DNA from: Chloroflexota bacterium
GTDB lineage: Bacteria > Chloroflexota > Anaerolineae > Anaerolineales > Villigracilaceae
Length of the DNA stretch: 64,000 nucleotides
Reading direction: 5' to 3'
Assembly: GCA_021414245.1 (NCBI GenBank)
Contig: JAIOOU010000017.1
Coordinates: 124,001-188,000, forward strand
Shown: positions 18,383 through 26,041 of the stretch, one piece after another
Layout: each line of letters starts with the position of its first letter
Numbering within the stretch: the stretch's first letter is position 1
The notes under the pieces: generated by a model
Databases searched by the model: none
Seen by the model: the letters and a program-made list of their open reading frames with translations, nothing else
What the model was told of the DNA's origin: nothing
Position numbers and translations under genes: made by a program

Positions 18383-19327
18383 CTAATCCCTGATCGATTC
18401 AAAATCCTGGGGATTTCCCAAGGGGAAAATCGCAGCGCCATCGACGATTCGCTTTACCAGCCCCCCAAGCACAGTGCCAGTGCCCGCTTCAACAAATGTG
18501 TTAATCCCATTTACAGACATAAATTGAACGGATTCGGCCCAGCGAACCCGGGATTGCATCTGCGCGATGATATCTGCCCTGGCCGAGTTTGTGTCGGTTA
18601 AGGGTCCTGCCTGCACATTTCCGATGACAGGCATTTGCGCGGAAGAAAATTTCGCGGTCTCGACAGCCCGGTTCCATTCTTCCTGAATCGGAGCCATCAG
18701 GGAGGAATGGGCGGCTATGGAAACAGCCAATGGTAACGCTCTTTTCGCCCCAGCCGCCCTGGCACCCGCCGTGGCCCGTTCGACAGCAGCTTTGGCTCCT
18801 GATATCACAACCTGTCCCGGGCAATTATCGTTTGCAACCTGCACCAATTCGTCCGGGGTGCTTGCTTCTGAACAAACTTTTTCCAACTCTGGAATTCCCA
18901 GACCCAGGATGGCGGCCATGCCTCCAGGAGCCAGCTGCCCGGCCTTTTTCATCAATTCCGCACGTTTACGAACCAGGCGAAGCCCGTCCTCAAAGGAGAG
19001 GGCACCTGCCGCAGCCAGAGCCGAGATTTCGCCAAGGGAATGTCCGGCCATCATGGCAGGCTTCAGGCCCGGGAATAGATGCGAGAACGCGCGATAAGCT
19101 GCCAGGGAGTGTATATACAGGGCCGGCTGCGTATTAATCGTATCGTTTAAATCCTCCACAGCACCTCCCATCATCATGGTTGACAGGGAAAATCCAAGAA
19201 TCGCATCCGCTTCCAAAAAGGTTTCTTTTACAATTGAAAATGCATGAGCAAGGTCCCTGCCCATGCCGACTGTCTGGGAACCCTGTCCCGGGAAAATAAA
19301 TGCGGTATGCTCTAGATCAAGTTTCAT
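18383..19327 (-). CDS. fabD: Malonyl-CoA:acyl-carrier-protein transacylase
   Basis: A 314-residue enzyme that loads malonyl groups onto acyl carrier protein for fatty acid synthesis. It begins FIFPGQGSQTVGMG, has the nucleophile in GHSLGE (Ser97), the malonyl-carboxylate-binding Arg in VRKRAELM and the catalytic His in SIAAHSS. Start: ATG at 19327 with GGAGG just upstream. It follows rpmF, a common neighbourhood in bacteria (rpmF with fab genes), although plsX and fabH are missing here. The PLD-like gene begins 15 bases after the fabD stop. Confidence 0.95.
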   Translation of the reverse strand: MKLDLEHTAFIFPGQGSQTVGMGRDLAHAFSIVKETFLEADAILGFSLSTMMMGGAVEDLNDTINTQPALYIHSLAAYRAFSHLFPGLKPAMMAGHSLGEISALAAAGALSFEDGLRLVRKRAELMKKAGQLAPGGMAAILGLGIPELEKVCSEASTPDELVQVANDNCPGQVVISGAKAAVERATAGARAAGAKRALPLAVSIAAHSSLMAPIQEEWNRAVETAKFSSAQMPVIGNVQAGPLTDTNSARADIIAQMQSRVRWAESVQFMSVNGINTFVEAGTGTVLGGLVKRIVDGAAIFPLGNPQDFESIRD

Positions 19328-19355
19328 GGCGCCTCCGTATGGTCATTAAAACACA

Positions 19356-19382
19356 AACGGGCCGTGATAGTCACGACCCGTT
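19356..19382 (-). terminator. Hairpin between rpmF and fabD
   Basis: AACGGG-x-CGTGA paired with TCACG-x-CCCGTT, one mismatch per arm, followed on the minus strand by TTGTGTTTTAA. It could be a partial terminator that lowers fabD expression relative to rpmF. Confidence 0.5.
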
Positions 19383-19387
19383 GAGAT

Positions 19388-19588
19388 TTACTCGCTTGCT
19401 TTCTTTTCTTTCTTAACCTGGATGACTTCCCGGCCGTTGTAATAACCGCAACTCGAGCAGACGGTGTGAGGCAGGCGCTTGGCACCGCAATTCGAGCAGG
19501 CAACAGTATTGACCGCGAGCAGCGCATCGTGTGCACGGCGACGATCGCGGCGGCCTTTGGAGTGCTTGCGCTTTGGATGTGGGGTCAT
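19388..19588 (-). CDS. rpmF: 50S ribosomal protein L32
   Basis: A 66-residue basic protein with the typical start PHPKRKHSKGRRDRRRAHDA. It has a zinc ribbon CxxC...CxxC (VACSNCGAKRL and VCSSCGYYNGREV), so this is the zinc-binding L32 form. It is a structural protein of the large ribosomal subunit. Ribosome-binding site AAGGAGAAAG precedes the ATG at 19588. A strong promoter and leader hairpin lie upstream. Confidence 0.97.
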   Translation of the reverse strand: MTPHPKRKHSKGRRDRRRAHDALLAVNTVACSNCGAKRLPHTVCSSCGYYNGREVIQVKKEKKASE

Positions 19589-19614
19589 TTCTTACTTTCT
19601 CCTTTTACATACAT

Positions 19615-19638
19615 CAGACGGGCATCCCAGCCCGTCTG
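19615..19638 (-). promoter_or_regulatory. Stable hairpin in the rpmF 5' leader
   Basis: CAGACGGGC and GCCCGTCTG form a perfect 9-bp stem around a 6-base loop, between the rpmF promoter and its ribosome-binding site. No T tract follows on the minus strand, so it is not a terminator. It may stabilise the mRNA or be a protein-binding leader. Confidence 0.5.
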
Positions 19639-19662
19639 TTTGGTTTTGAATGAAGCGGGCTG

Positions 19663-19691
19663 ATTATAGCGGTAGGAAGTGGGTACGTCAA
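19663..19691 (-). promoter_or_regulatory. Sigma-70-type promoter of rpmF
   Basis: On the minus strand, -35 TTGACG (19691-19686), 17-base spacer and -10 TATAAT (19668-19663). One of the best canonical promoters in the window, as expected for a ribosomal protein gene. Confidence 0.7.
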
Positions 19692-19760
19692 GTGCAAAAA
19701 GACTTTCCCAGTCCGTGGCCATTGGGCCGGGAACGATCCTGTCCGCCACCCATCTCATAG

Positions 19761-19766
19761 TAAAAT
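19761..19766 (+). promoter_or_regulatory. -10 box of the phosphatase-channel operon, probably leaderless
   Basis: TAAAAT ends 7 bases before the ATG at 19774 and no Shine-Dalgarno is present. The spacing matches trmFO and udk. Confidence 0.45.
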
Positions 19767-19773
19767 CAGAGCC

Positions 19774-20481
19774 ATGGAACTTCAAATTGCTGTTTCCAAG
19801 ATCAACAAATATGCCGTATCTGAGAGCGGAGACACTCTTGAGGTTGTGGAACGCCCAACTGGCGGGCTATCGGTTGTGCTGGCAGATGGTCAGACCAGTG
19901 GCCGCGGCGCAAAAGCAGTATCCATGATGGTTGTCAGGAAGGTTATCGGCCTTATCGCAGATGGAGTTCGCGATGGAGCCGCTGCACGCGCAGCCTCGGA
20001 TGCCCTCTTTGCCGAGAAACAAGGCAAAGTCATATCGACTCTAAATATTGCATCTGTGGATCTGCACACGAACACGATTGTGCTTACGCGCAACAACCCT
20101 GCCCCGGTCTTCATTTGCCGGGGAGAACAGATCGATACCCATGTCGAGGAAAGTGTTCCGCTTGGCACCTCCAGGAACGTCAGGCCTGTGATCACGGAAG
20201 TTGGCGTGGAGGCCGGCCTGTCCATTATTATCTTCACCGACGGAATTATCCACGCCGGTGAACGCCGGGGACAGCCGATGGATGTTGTAGGGACTCTCCG
20301 GTCCCTGATGGAAGACCAGGACCCAAGTCCGCAGCAGCTTGCTGATGCTCTTCTGGCTCATGCCATTCGTCTTGACGATAACCGCCCGGCTGATGATATC
20401 AGCGTCCTAGTATTAAAGGTCTCTGCCCATTCAGGTGATCATGTCCGGCGGATGAGCGTCAGGCTCCCGATCAATGCTTAA
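19774..20481 (+). CDS. SpoIIE/PP2C-type serine/threonine phosphatase
   Basis: A 235-residue stand-alone phosphatase domain without membrane or sensor segments. It contains the metal-binding Asp motif VVLADGQTSGRGAKA, then FTDGIIHAGE and a C-terminal DDISVLVLKV, the pattern of SpoIIE/RsbU-like PPM phosphatases. The usual partners are phosphorylated anti-sigma-factor antagonists, but no such gene is adjacent. Instead it overlaps by 8 bases a gene for an RCK-domain membrane protein, which overlaps a small P-loop gene. It may act on a phosphoprotein that gates the channel-like partner; this is inference. It is the first gene of the three and has a leaderless-type start. Confidence 0.85.
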   Translation: MELQIAVSKINKYAVSESGDTLEVVERPTGGLSVVLADGQTSGRGAKAVSMMVVRKVIGLIADGVRDGAAARAASDALFAEKQGKVISTLNIASVDLHTNTIVLTRNNPAPVFICRGEQIDTHVEESVPLGTSRNVRPVITEVGVEAGLSIIIFTDGIIHAGERRGQPMDVVGTLRSLMEDQDPSPQQLADALLAHAIRLDDNRPADDISVLVLKVSAHSGDHVRRMSVRLPINA

Positions 20482-21538
20482 AATTAAACGAAGAAACAAA
20501 AAACACCGCTGGCAGCACCTACAAGCCTCCATACGCGATACAAGCATTTTACTGCGCGAGTTTCGTGCTCCCCTGCTGTGGTTCTCGATCGCGGTCGTTG
20601 GCGGAGGGATTCTTTTTAATTTTATATCTTCACTCGTGCATGAACCCGTCAACAGCCTGGCCGAATCGATCTATATCGTTTTGACACTGACTTTTCTACA
20701 ACCGCCGAACCGGGATTTTCCAAACAACATCTTTTTACAGTTATTCCACTTTTTAATGCCCCTGATCGGGATCGTTATGCTTGCACAAGGTCTGGCAGAT
20801 TTTGGCAGCCTGCTATTCAATCGCCGCACACGCAGCAAGGAATGGGAAATGGCCGTAGCATCCACTATGAAGAAACATGTAATTCTCGTCGGGTTGGGAC
20901 ATCTGGGCTACCGGGTGGCACTCAAACTTCATGAAATGGGCGAATCGATCACGGTGATCGAATTCAACGCCAATGCCGACACGCTAAACCAAGCCCGCAA
21001 TCTCGGAATTCCAGTCATCCATGAGGACGCCACCCGACCCGCCGCCCTTGAAGCTGCAAATATCGGAAGGGCGCGCACGATCATCCTTGCCAGCCAGAAT
21101 GATGCGATGAACCTGCAGATCGCCCTTAAAGCGCGCAGCATGAATCCACAAATTAAGGTTGTCGTCCGGATCTTTGATGATGATTTCGCACATGCCCTGC
21201 AGGACCAATTCGGCTTTATTGCATTAAGCGCCACGGAAATGGCCGCGCCGGTTTTTGCGGCCGCGGCAGCCGGAGTGGATGTAACCAATCCGATCTCTGT
21301 CGAGGGACAGCTGCTCAGCCTCGCCCGACTGACCATTTCCGAGGATGCTCCGTTTGCGGATAAAAATGTCGGCTACGTTGAGGATAATTACCATCTCAAC
21401 ATCGTGCTGCAACGGCATGATCACACTTCAGAAATGCATCCGAGGGATAAAAGCCCCCTGCATGCCGGGGATGTGATCGCAGTCCTGGGCGGTCCGGAAC
21501 AACTAAACCAACTCCTGCACGATAATGAAGGAAGCTGA
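20474..21538 (+). CDS. Kch-like two-helix membrane protein with RCK (TrkA-N/C) domains, filter absent
   Basis: A 354-residue protein. Two hydrophobic helices (about 34-52 and 88-110) flank a loop with the place and size of a K+ channel pore. The loop reads TLTFLQPPNRDFP, with no TVGYGD-type selectivity filter. A TrkA-N Rossmann domain follows (about 133-255; VGLGHLGYRVA, then EFNAN and HEDATRPAALEAA), then a TrkA-C domain (about 275-350). RCK domains bind nucleotides or ions and gate channels. With this loop the protein may conduct a different ion or be only a sensor. It is translationally overlapped on both sides. Confidence 0.82.
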   Translation: MLKIKRRNKKHRWQHLQASIRDTSILLREFRAPLLWFSIAVVGGGILFNFISSLVHEPVNSLAESIYIVLTLTFLQPPNRDFPNNIFLQLFHFLMPLIGIVMLAQGLADFGSLLFNRRTRSKEWEMAVASTMKKHVILVGLGHLGYRVALKLHEMGESITVIEFNANADTLNQARNLGIPVIHEDATRPAALEAANIGRARTIILASQNDAMNLQIALKARSMNPQIKVVVRIFDDDFAHALQDQFGFIALSATEMAAPVFAAAAAGVDVTNPISVEGQLLSLARLTISEDAPFADKNVGYVEDNYHLNIVLQRHDHTSEMHPRDKSPLHAGDVIAVLGGPEQLNQLLHDNEGS

Positions 21539-21890
21539 AGAGCGCCCGCTGATCGGAATCGTTGGTCCCTGCGGGTCGGGGAAATCCACGCTGCTTGCCG
21601 GGCTGGAAAAGGCGGGCTTCCGCTGCCGGCATATTGCACAGGAACACTCCTATGTCAAAAGCATGTGGCAGGTCATTACAAATCCGGCCATCCTGATCTA
21701 CCTTAAATGCTCGTTTGAAAATTCCACCGCCCGTAGAAAATTAAACTGGACCCCTGCCGACCATGAAGAACAACTTAGCAGGTTATCCCACGCACTCGAA
21801 CATGCGGATCTTGTTATTGACACCAATGAAGCAGGCTTGGAAGATGTCCTCGCCCAGGCACTGGCCTTTTTAGAGAAAAAAACTCCTTAA
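21525..21890 (+). CDS. Small P-loop NTPase/kinase-like protein
   Basis: A 121-residue protein with Walker A GIVGPCGSGKST near the N-terminus and a segment like nucleotide or shikimate kinases (ILIYLKCSFENSTARRKL, then HADLVIDTNE). It is much shorter than usual nucleotide kinases (about 180-220) and lacks an evident lid region. The reading frame overlaps the channel-like gene by 14 bases and ends in a terminator, so it closes the operon. Substrate unknown. Its presence beside a phosphatase suggests opposite phosphorylation roles, a guess rather than evidence. Confidence 0.7.
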   Translation: MKEAEERPLIGIVGPCGSGKSTLLAGLEKAGFRCRHIAQEHSYVKSMWQVITNPAILIYLKCSFENSTARRKLNWTPADHEEQLSRLSHALEHADLVIDTNEAGLEDVLAQALAFLEKKTP

Positions 21891-21900
21891 AGGGGTTTTT
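21878..21900 (+). terminator. Intrinsic terminator of the phosphatase-channel-P-loop operon
   Basis: AAAAACTCC/GGGGTTTTT (one T-G wobble) with a 5-base loop. Its 5' arm overlaps the last codons of the P-loop gene. Confidence 0.75.
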
Positions 21901-22031
21901 CCGGCTCGCCCATTGACACTTCACCCCCGTTTCGTACCTGCTTCAGCTCCGAACAGCGGAATCCACGCCCATCTCTCCGCTTTGTACAGGTATAGCCATA
22001 ATTCCATCATCCAGAGTATAATCGCTTCCGC

Positions 22032-22048
22032 GCCAGCCAAAGGCTGGC
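22032..22048 (+). other. GC-rich hairpin before secD
   Basis: GCCAGCC-AAA-GGCTGGC, a perfect 7-bp stem followed by ATTTTC, ending 22 bases before the secD ATG. It may be a weak terminator or a leader hairpin close to the GGAG ribosome-binding site. Confidence 0.5.
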
Positions 22049-22070
22049 ATTTTCATGGATGGAGTAAACT

Positions 22071-23420
22071 ATGCGTAATCGAAACAACTGGTTAATTTTG
22101 ATCGTTCTACTGATAGCCTTTTCGCTATGGGTGGACTTAAGCAATAGCCTCACTGTCTACAACCCAATTTCCGATCTTCCGCTTGTGGATCGTGACGTCA
22201 CAGTCAAATTGGGTCTTGATCTGCGGGGTGGGCTTCAGGCCCTGCTCGAAGCAGATGTTCCAGCGGATACTGTCGTGACTGCTGAAGAACTGACGAACGC
22301 AAAAAATATTCTGCAGAACCGCGCCAATGCGCTCGGCGTAAGTGAAATTTCCATGCAGACCGCAGGCGACCGGCGTATCATCGCTGAATTCCCCGGTGTC
22401 ACCAACCCCGAGGAAGTTGTAGCCTCCCTGAAGCAAACCGCGTTGCTGGAATTCGTTGATATGGGAAACGCTCCAGTCGCCGAAGGAACCAAAATTAATA
22501 CGGATTTTGGTGTTGAAAATCCGGCCGCAACCACCGACACCGGTGAGACCATTTATCACACTGTGATGACCGGAGCCGGGCTTCAAACCGCAAGCGTAGG
22601 CAGGGACCAGGCTGGAAAATACCTGATCTCCTTCGAATTAAAGGGCGACGCCACCAAGATCTTTGCCGACTATACCACCAGCCATGTTGGCCAATATCTT
22701 GCGATCGTTCTGGATAAGGAAGTCGTCTCCGCCCCCCGGATCAACCAGGCCATTACCGATGGTTCAGGACAGATCTCCGGAAGCTTTACCCAGGATGCCG
22801 CCCAGACCCTGGCCATTCAACTTCGCTCGGGTGCCCTGCCCATTCCAATCAAAGTCGTCCAAAGCCGGACGGTTGGCGCCACGCTGGGCGAGGAGAGTAT
22901 TCACAAAAGTGTGACCGCGGGCGTAATTGGACTGGTCGTGATAATTTTATTTATGGGATTCAATTATCGCCTGCCCGGCATCATTGCCGACCTGGCATTG
23001 ATCTGCTATGCCCTGTTCTCGCTCATGCTGTTTAAGATGATCCCCGTAACGCTAACCCTTCCCGGCATTGCAGGTTTCATCCTTAGCGTCGGCATGGCAG
23101 TGGATGCGAATGTGCTGATCTTTGAGCGTCTCAAAGAGGAATTGCGCGCCGGTCGAAGACTGGATCTGGCCATTGATCTCGCCTGGAGCCGTGCCTGGCC
23201 GTCCATTCGTGACTCAAACACCTCCACCCTGATCACCTGCTTTATCCTCTTTATTTTTGGAAGCACCTTTGGTGCCAGCATCGTAAAAGGCTTTTCCGTG
23301 ACCCTGGCCTTGGGAGTGCTTGTCAGCCTCTTCACTGCCATCATCGTCACCCGGACCTTCCTGCACACCATTCTGGATAGAATTAAAATCGCCGAACATC
23401 CGCGCTGGTTCGGTCTCTAG
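22071..23420 (+). CDS. secD: Protein translocase subunit SecD
   Basis: A 449-residue RND-type membrane protein that, with SecF, uses proton motive force to help exported proteins leave SecYEG. One N-terminal membrane helix precedes the marker motif KLGLDLRGGLQALLEAD and a periplasmic P1 region (about 40-265). A five-helix bundle follows, with GMAVDANVLIFERLKEE (the family motif in the fourth helix) and a conserved DSNTSTLITCFILF segment. It is shorter than the Proteobacterial SecD because the periplasmic part is compact. GGAG precedes the ATG. secF starts 9 bases after the stop. Confidence 0.97.
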   Translation: MRNRNNWLILIVLLIAFSLWVDLSNSLTVYNPISDLPLVDRDVTVKLGLDLRGGLQALLEADVPADTVVTAEELTNAKNILQNRANALGVSEISMQTAGDRRIIAEFPGVTNPEEVVASLKQTALLEFVDMGNAPVAEGTKINTDFGVENPAATTDTGETIYHTVMTGAGLQTASVGRDQAGKYLISFELKGDATKIFADYTTSHVGQYLAIVLDKEVVSAPRINQAITDGSGQISGSFTQDAAQTLAIQLRSGALPIPIKVVQSRTVGATLGEESIHKSVTAGVIGLVVIILFMGFNYRLPGIIADLALICYALFSLMLFKMIPVTLTLPGIAGFILSVGMAVDANVLIFERLKEELRAGRRLDLAIDLAWSRAWPSIRDSNTSTLITCFILFIFGSTFGASIVKGFSVTLALGVLVSLFTAIIVTRTFLHTILDRIKIAEHPRWFGL

Positions 23421-23429
23421 GAGCGCGCC

Positions 23430-24377
23430 ATGAATATCATCAAAAACCGTTACCTTTACTTCTTTATTTCACTGCTGGTCATCATCCCGGGCATTGTCTA
23501 TATGGGATTAAACTGGCAGCAGACCAAAGCCGGCCCACTGCAGCTTGGAATTGACTTCCGCGGCGGTTCCCTGCTCGAGGTTCAATTCGCGGGTCCGCGC
23601 CCAACTGCGGAAGAAATTACGGCTTTATACAAGGACTTCTCCACGGAAGAGGAGCCGATCGCCGACCCTCAAGTTCAATCCCTGGATCTGGACTCCATCT
23701 CCATCCGATCCAAGGCCATGACCGACGAAACCAAGGGAAAGATCGTTTCCGAAATGGAAACTCGCTTCGGCTCAAAAGTAACCGTGCTTGATTTCACCTC
23801 GGTCAGCGCCTCGGTGGGCGGGGAAGTCACCCGTGCTGCGGGCCTGGCAATCCTTTTTGCTGCCGCAGCTATCCTTATCTATATTTGGTGGGCATTCCGC
23901 AGCGTGGAACACGCCTACCGTTATGGCACAGCAGCCATCATCGCCATGCTGCACGATGTTCTTGTCGTGCTCGGCGCGGAAGCCATTCTCGGTTATTACC
24001 TGGGCTGGGAGGCGGATGCTCTTTTCCTGACAGCCCTTCTCACAGTCATCGGTTTTTCTGTCCATGATACGATCGTTGTGTTTGACCGGGTCCGCGAAAA
24101 CTCGCACATCTATCGCCGCGTTGAATATGAAAAGATGGTGAACCATTCCATCGTTCAGACTCTGGATCGTTCGATCACCACCCAGTTGACCGTGATGTTC
24201 ACCCTGTTCGCCCTGGTTCTATTTGGCGGTGAGAGCATACGTCACTTTGTCGTGATCCTGCTGGTGGGTATTTTCAGCGGCACCTATTCCTCCATCTTCA
24301 ATGCCGCTCCCATCCTCGTGGTTTGGGAAAACCGCGAATGGAATACCTGGTTCAAGCGCAAGGAAGCTGCACTGTAA
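23430..24377 (+). CDS. secF: Protein translocase subunit SecF
   Basis: A 315-residue partner of SecD with six predicted membrane helices. It shows the N-terminal domain marker LQLGIDFRGGSLLEVQF, VSASVGGEVTRAAGLAILFA at the second helix, and the family motif GFSVHDTIVVFDRVREN. The DRSITTQLTVMFTLFALVLFGG segment follows. It is co-transcribed with secD and ends at a strong terminator. Confidence 0.97.
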   Translation: MNIIKNRYLYFFISLLVIIPGIVYMGLNWQQTKAGPLQLGIDFRGGSLLEVQFAGPRPTAEEITALYKDFSTEEEPIADPQVQSLDLDSISIRSKAMTDETKGKIVSEMETRFGSKVTVLDFTSVSASVGGEVTRAAGLAILFAAAAILIYIWWAFRSVEHAYRYGTAAIIAMLHDVLVVLGAEAILGYYLGWEADALFLTALLTVIGFSVHDTIVVFDRVRENSHIYRRVEYEKMVNHSIVQTLDRSITTQLTVMFTLFALVLFGGESIRHFVVILLVGIFSGTYSSIFNAAPILVVWENREWNTWFKRKEAAL

Positions 24378-24390
24378 ATTACAAGAACAC

Positions 24391-24425
24391 AAAAAGGGAT
24401 GCCAGTTTCCGGCATCCCTTTTTGA
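24391..24425. terminator. Intrinsic terminator after secF
   Basis: AAAAAGGGATGCC / GGCATCCCTTTTT, a perfect 13-bp stem with a 7-base loop. Confidence 0.9.
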
Positions 24426-24501
24426 TTCCAGATTAGAATATCCGCCTTCAGAAGGGACTTCAGCCATCTTCGCTCAGGAGGCAGGGGTTCTGCAGATCTT
24501 C

Positions 24502-24648
24502 ATGACGGTTTTCTTATCGATTTTTTCCGCACTTTTCCAAGATGACGGGATGATGTGGGAAAAACTGGCCAACAAACACGTGGTCTGGATCAACAAAATC
24601 TCCGGCGCAATCATTGCCGGCTTCGGAATTACAACCTTGATTCTTTAA
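24502..24648 (+). pseudogene. Possible remnant of a membrane transporter gene
   Basis: A 48-codon frame from ATG 24502 encodes a hydrophobic helix, a charged loop and a second helix. The end, INKISGAIIAGFGI, resembles the C-terminal helix of LysE/RhtB-type exporters (pattern LNRISGALLIGLG). No recognisable upstream part of such a gene exists between the secF terminator and this frame, so it looks like a truncated remnant. It could instead be a small intact membrane protein. The last bases overlap the end of the convergent glycerate kinase gene. No promoter or clear ribosome-binding site was found. Confidence 0.35.
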
Positions 24649-25922
24649 AAGGCAAAAAATAAAACCAGGTCATTGACGTTGGTTCCAGTCGGACCCGTCC
24701 TGATCAAATCATCCAGTGCATCAAAAAAATGGAACGCATCATTCCTGGACAAATGGTCTGCCGCGTAATTCCCGAGCGACTCAGCCCTTTGAGCTGTTTC
24801 ACCAGAAACCACAGCCCCTGCAGCATCAGTGGGACCATCCTCCCCGTCTGTGGCCAGTGAGATCATCAATACATCCTTCAGACCCGCCAGCACGTCCACA
24901 GCAGCCAGGGCAAGCTCCTGGTTGCGCCCGCCCTTTCCATTTCCTTTTATCGTCACCGTGGTTTCCCCGCCTGCCATCAGACAAAACGGGCGCTTCAATG
25001 TATCAAGATATCCCCTGAACGCAAGTGCCAAATCAAGCCCCACATCCCGCGCCTCACCCTGAATACCCTTCTGAAGAATCAGCTTATGAAAGCCCTCCCT
25101 GCGGGATTGGTCCTGAGCCGCCAGCAAGGCAATCTCATTACTGGCGATCACTATGTTTTGAACCCGTTCAAGTAAGGGATCGCCTGGTTTTATGGTTTCC
25201 TGTAAGGAGCTCATAATCCGGGCAGGGGTCTTTTCCTGCAGGTTGTATTTCTTCAAAATTCCAACGGCATCCGCAATCGTTGCCGGGTCTGGTGCGGTAG
25301 GGCCGGACGCAATGGATTCGATCGAGTCATCCACGACGTCCGATAGCAACAAACCAAGGATGCGTGCACCATTTGACCGGCGGATCAATCCCCCACCCTT
25401 GAGCTGATCCAGGTGGCGGCGCAGGATGTTGATCTCATCAATTCTCGCGCCACAGGCAAGCAGGGTCGATGTAAGGGCTTGCAGATCGGCGAGGGTTATG
25501 TGCGGGGCGGCCATTAAAGCTGAGCCTCCCCCCGAGATCAGGCAAAGAAGCAGGTCTTCAGGCCCCAACCCGGAGGCAAACTTCAGTGCAGCCTCCCCTG
25601 CCTGAAGACTTCCCTCTCCAGGCACAGGATGATTTCCTTCGATCAAGGTAACAGGGTCAACGGACAAGGGGCAGGCGCGCTTGGTGATCACAAGAGTCTC
25701 CAGGGAGTAAATATCCCCGGCGGCAGCCTGTACCATCACACAGGCTGCCTTCCCCAACCCAAAGGTTTTCACCCTGGTTGAATGCGGAAGCGGATGATGC
25801 TCAAGATATCTTTTTACGGCTGCCCCGGCCTCAACGGAACGAAATGCGCAATCAAGCACGCGCAAGACAGACTGGCGGCTCAAATCCAATGTAAATGTTT
25901 TAAAGGTTTCGGGTCCGATCAT
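24645..25922 (-). CDS. Glycerate 2-kinase, MOFRL family
   Basis: A 425-residue kinase that phosphorylates D-glycerate to 2-phosphoglycerate, joining glyoxylate or serine-cycle carbon to glycolysis. Family marks are FGLGKAACVMVQAAA near residue 55, the glycine-rich CLISGGGSALMAAP, INILRRHLDQLKGGGL, the LLSDVVDD segment followed by IASGPT, and the C-terminal MOFRL region (MAGGETTVTIKGNGKGGRNQ, then SLATDGEDGPTDAAGA). Length fits the class II (GckA/TtuD) enzymes. It diverges from the SLC13-type permease gene, which could supply organic acids, although nothing proves a link. Confidence 0.92.
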   Translation of the reverse strand: MIGPETFKTFTLDLSRQSVLRVLDCAFRSVEAGAAVKRYLEHHPLPHSTRVKTFGLGKAACVMVQAAAGDIYSLETLVITKRACPLSVDPVTLIEGNHPVPGEGSLQAGEAALKFASGLGPEDLLLCLISGGGSALMAAPHITLADLQALTSTLLACGARIDEINILRRHLDQLKGGGLIRRSNGARILGLLLSDVVDDSIESIASGPTAPDPATIADAVGILKKYNLQEKTPARIMSSLQETIKPGDPLLERVQNIVIASNEIALLAAQDQSRREGFHKLILQKGIQGEARDVGLDLALAFRGYLDTLKRPFCLMAGGETTVTIKGNGKGGRNQELALAAVDVLAGLKDVLMISLATDGEDGPTDAAGAVVSGETAQRAESLGNYAADHLSRNDAFHFFDALDDLIRTGPTGTNVNDLVLFFAF

Positions 25923-26041
25923 TCCATAAGTATAGACCCAAATCCCCCAACGGTGACGGCATGGATGATTATTCCTCCCTCGACGAGACCAATACAGTAG
26001 TCTACAATTGCGAAAAGAAACCCTTTCTCCTCAGGCATGTT

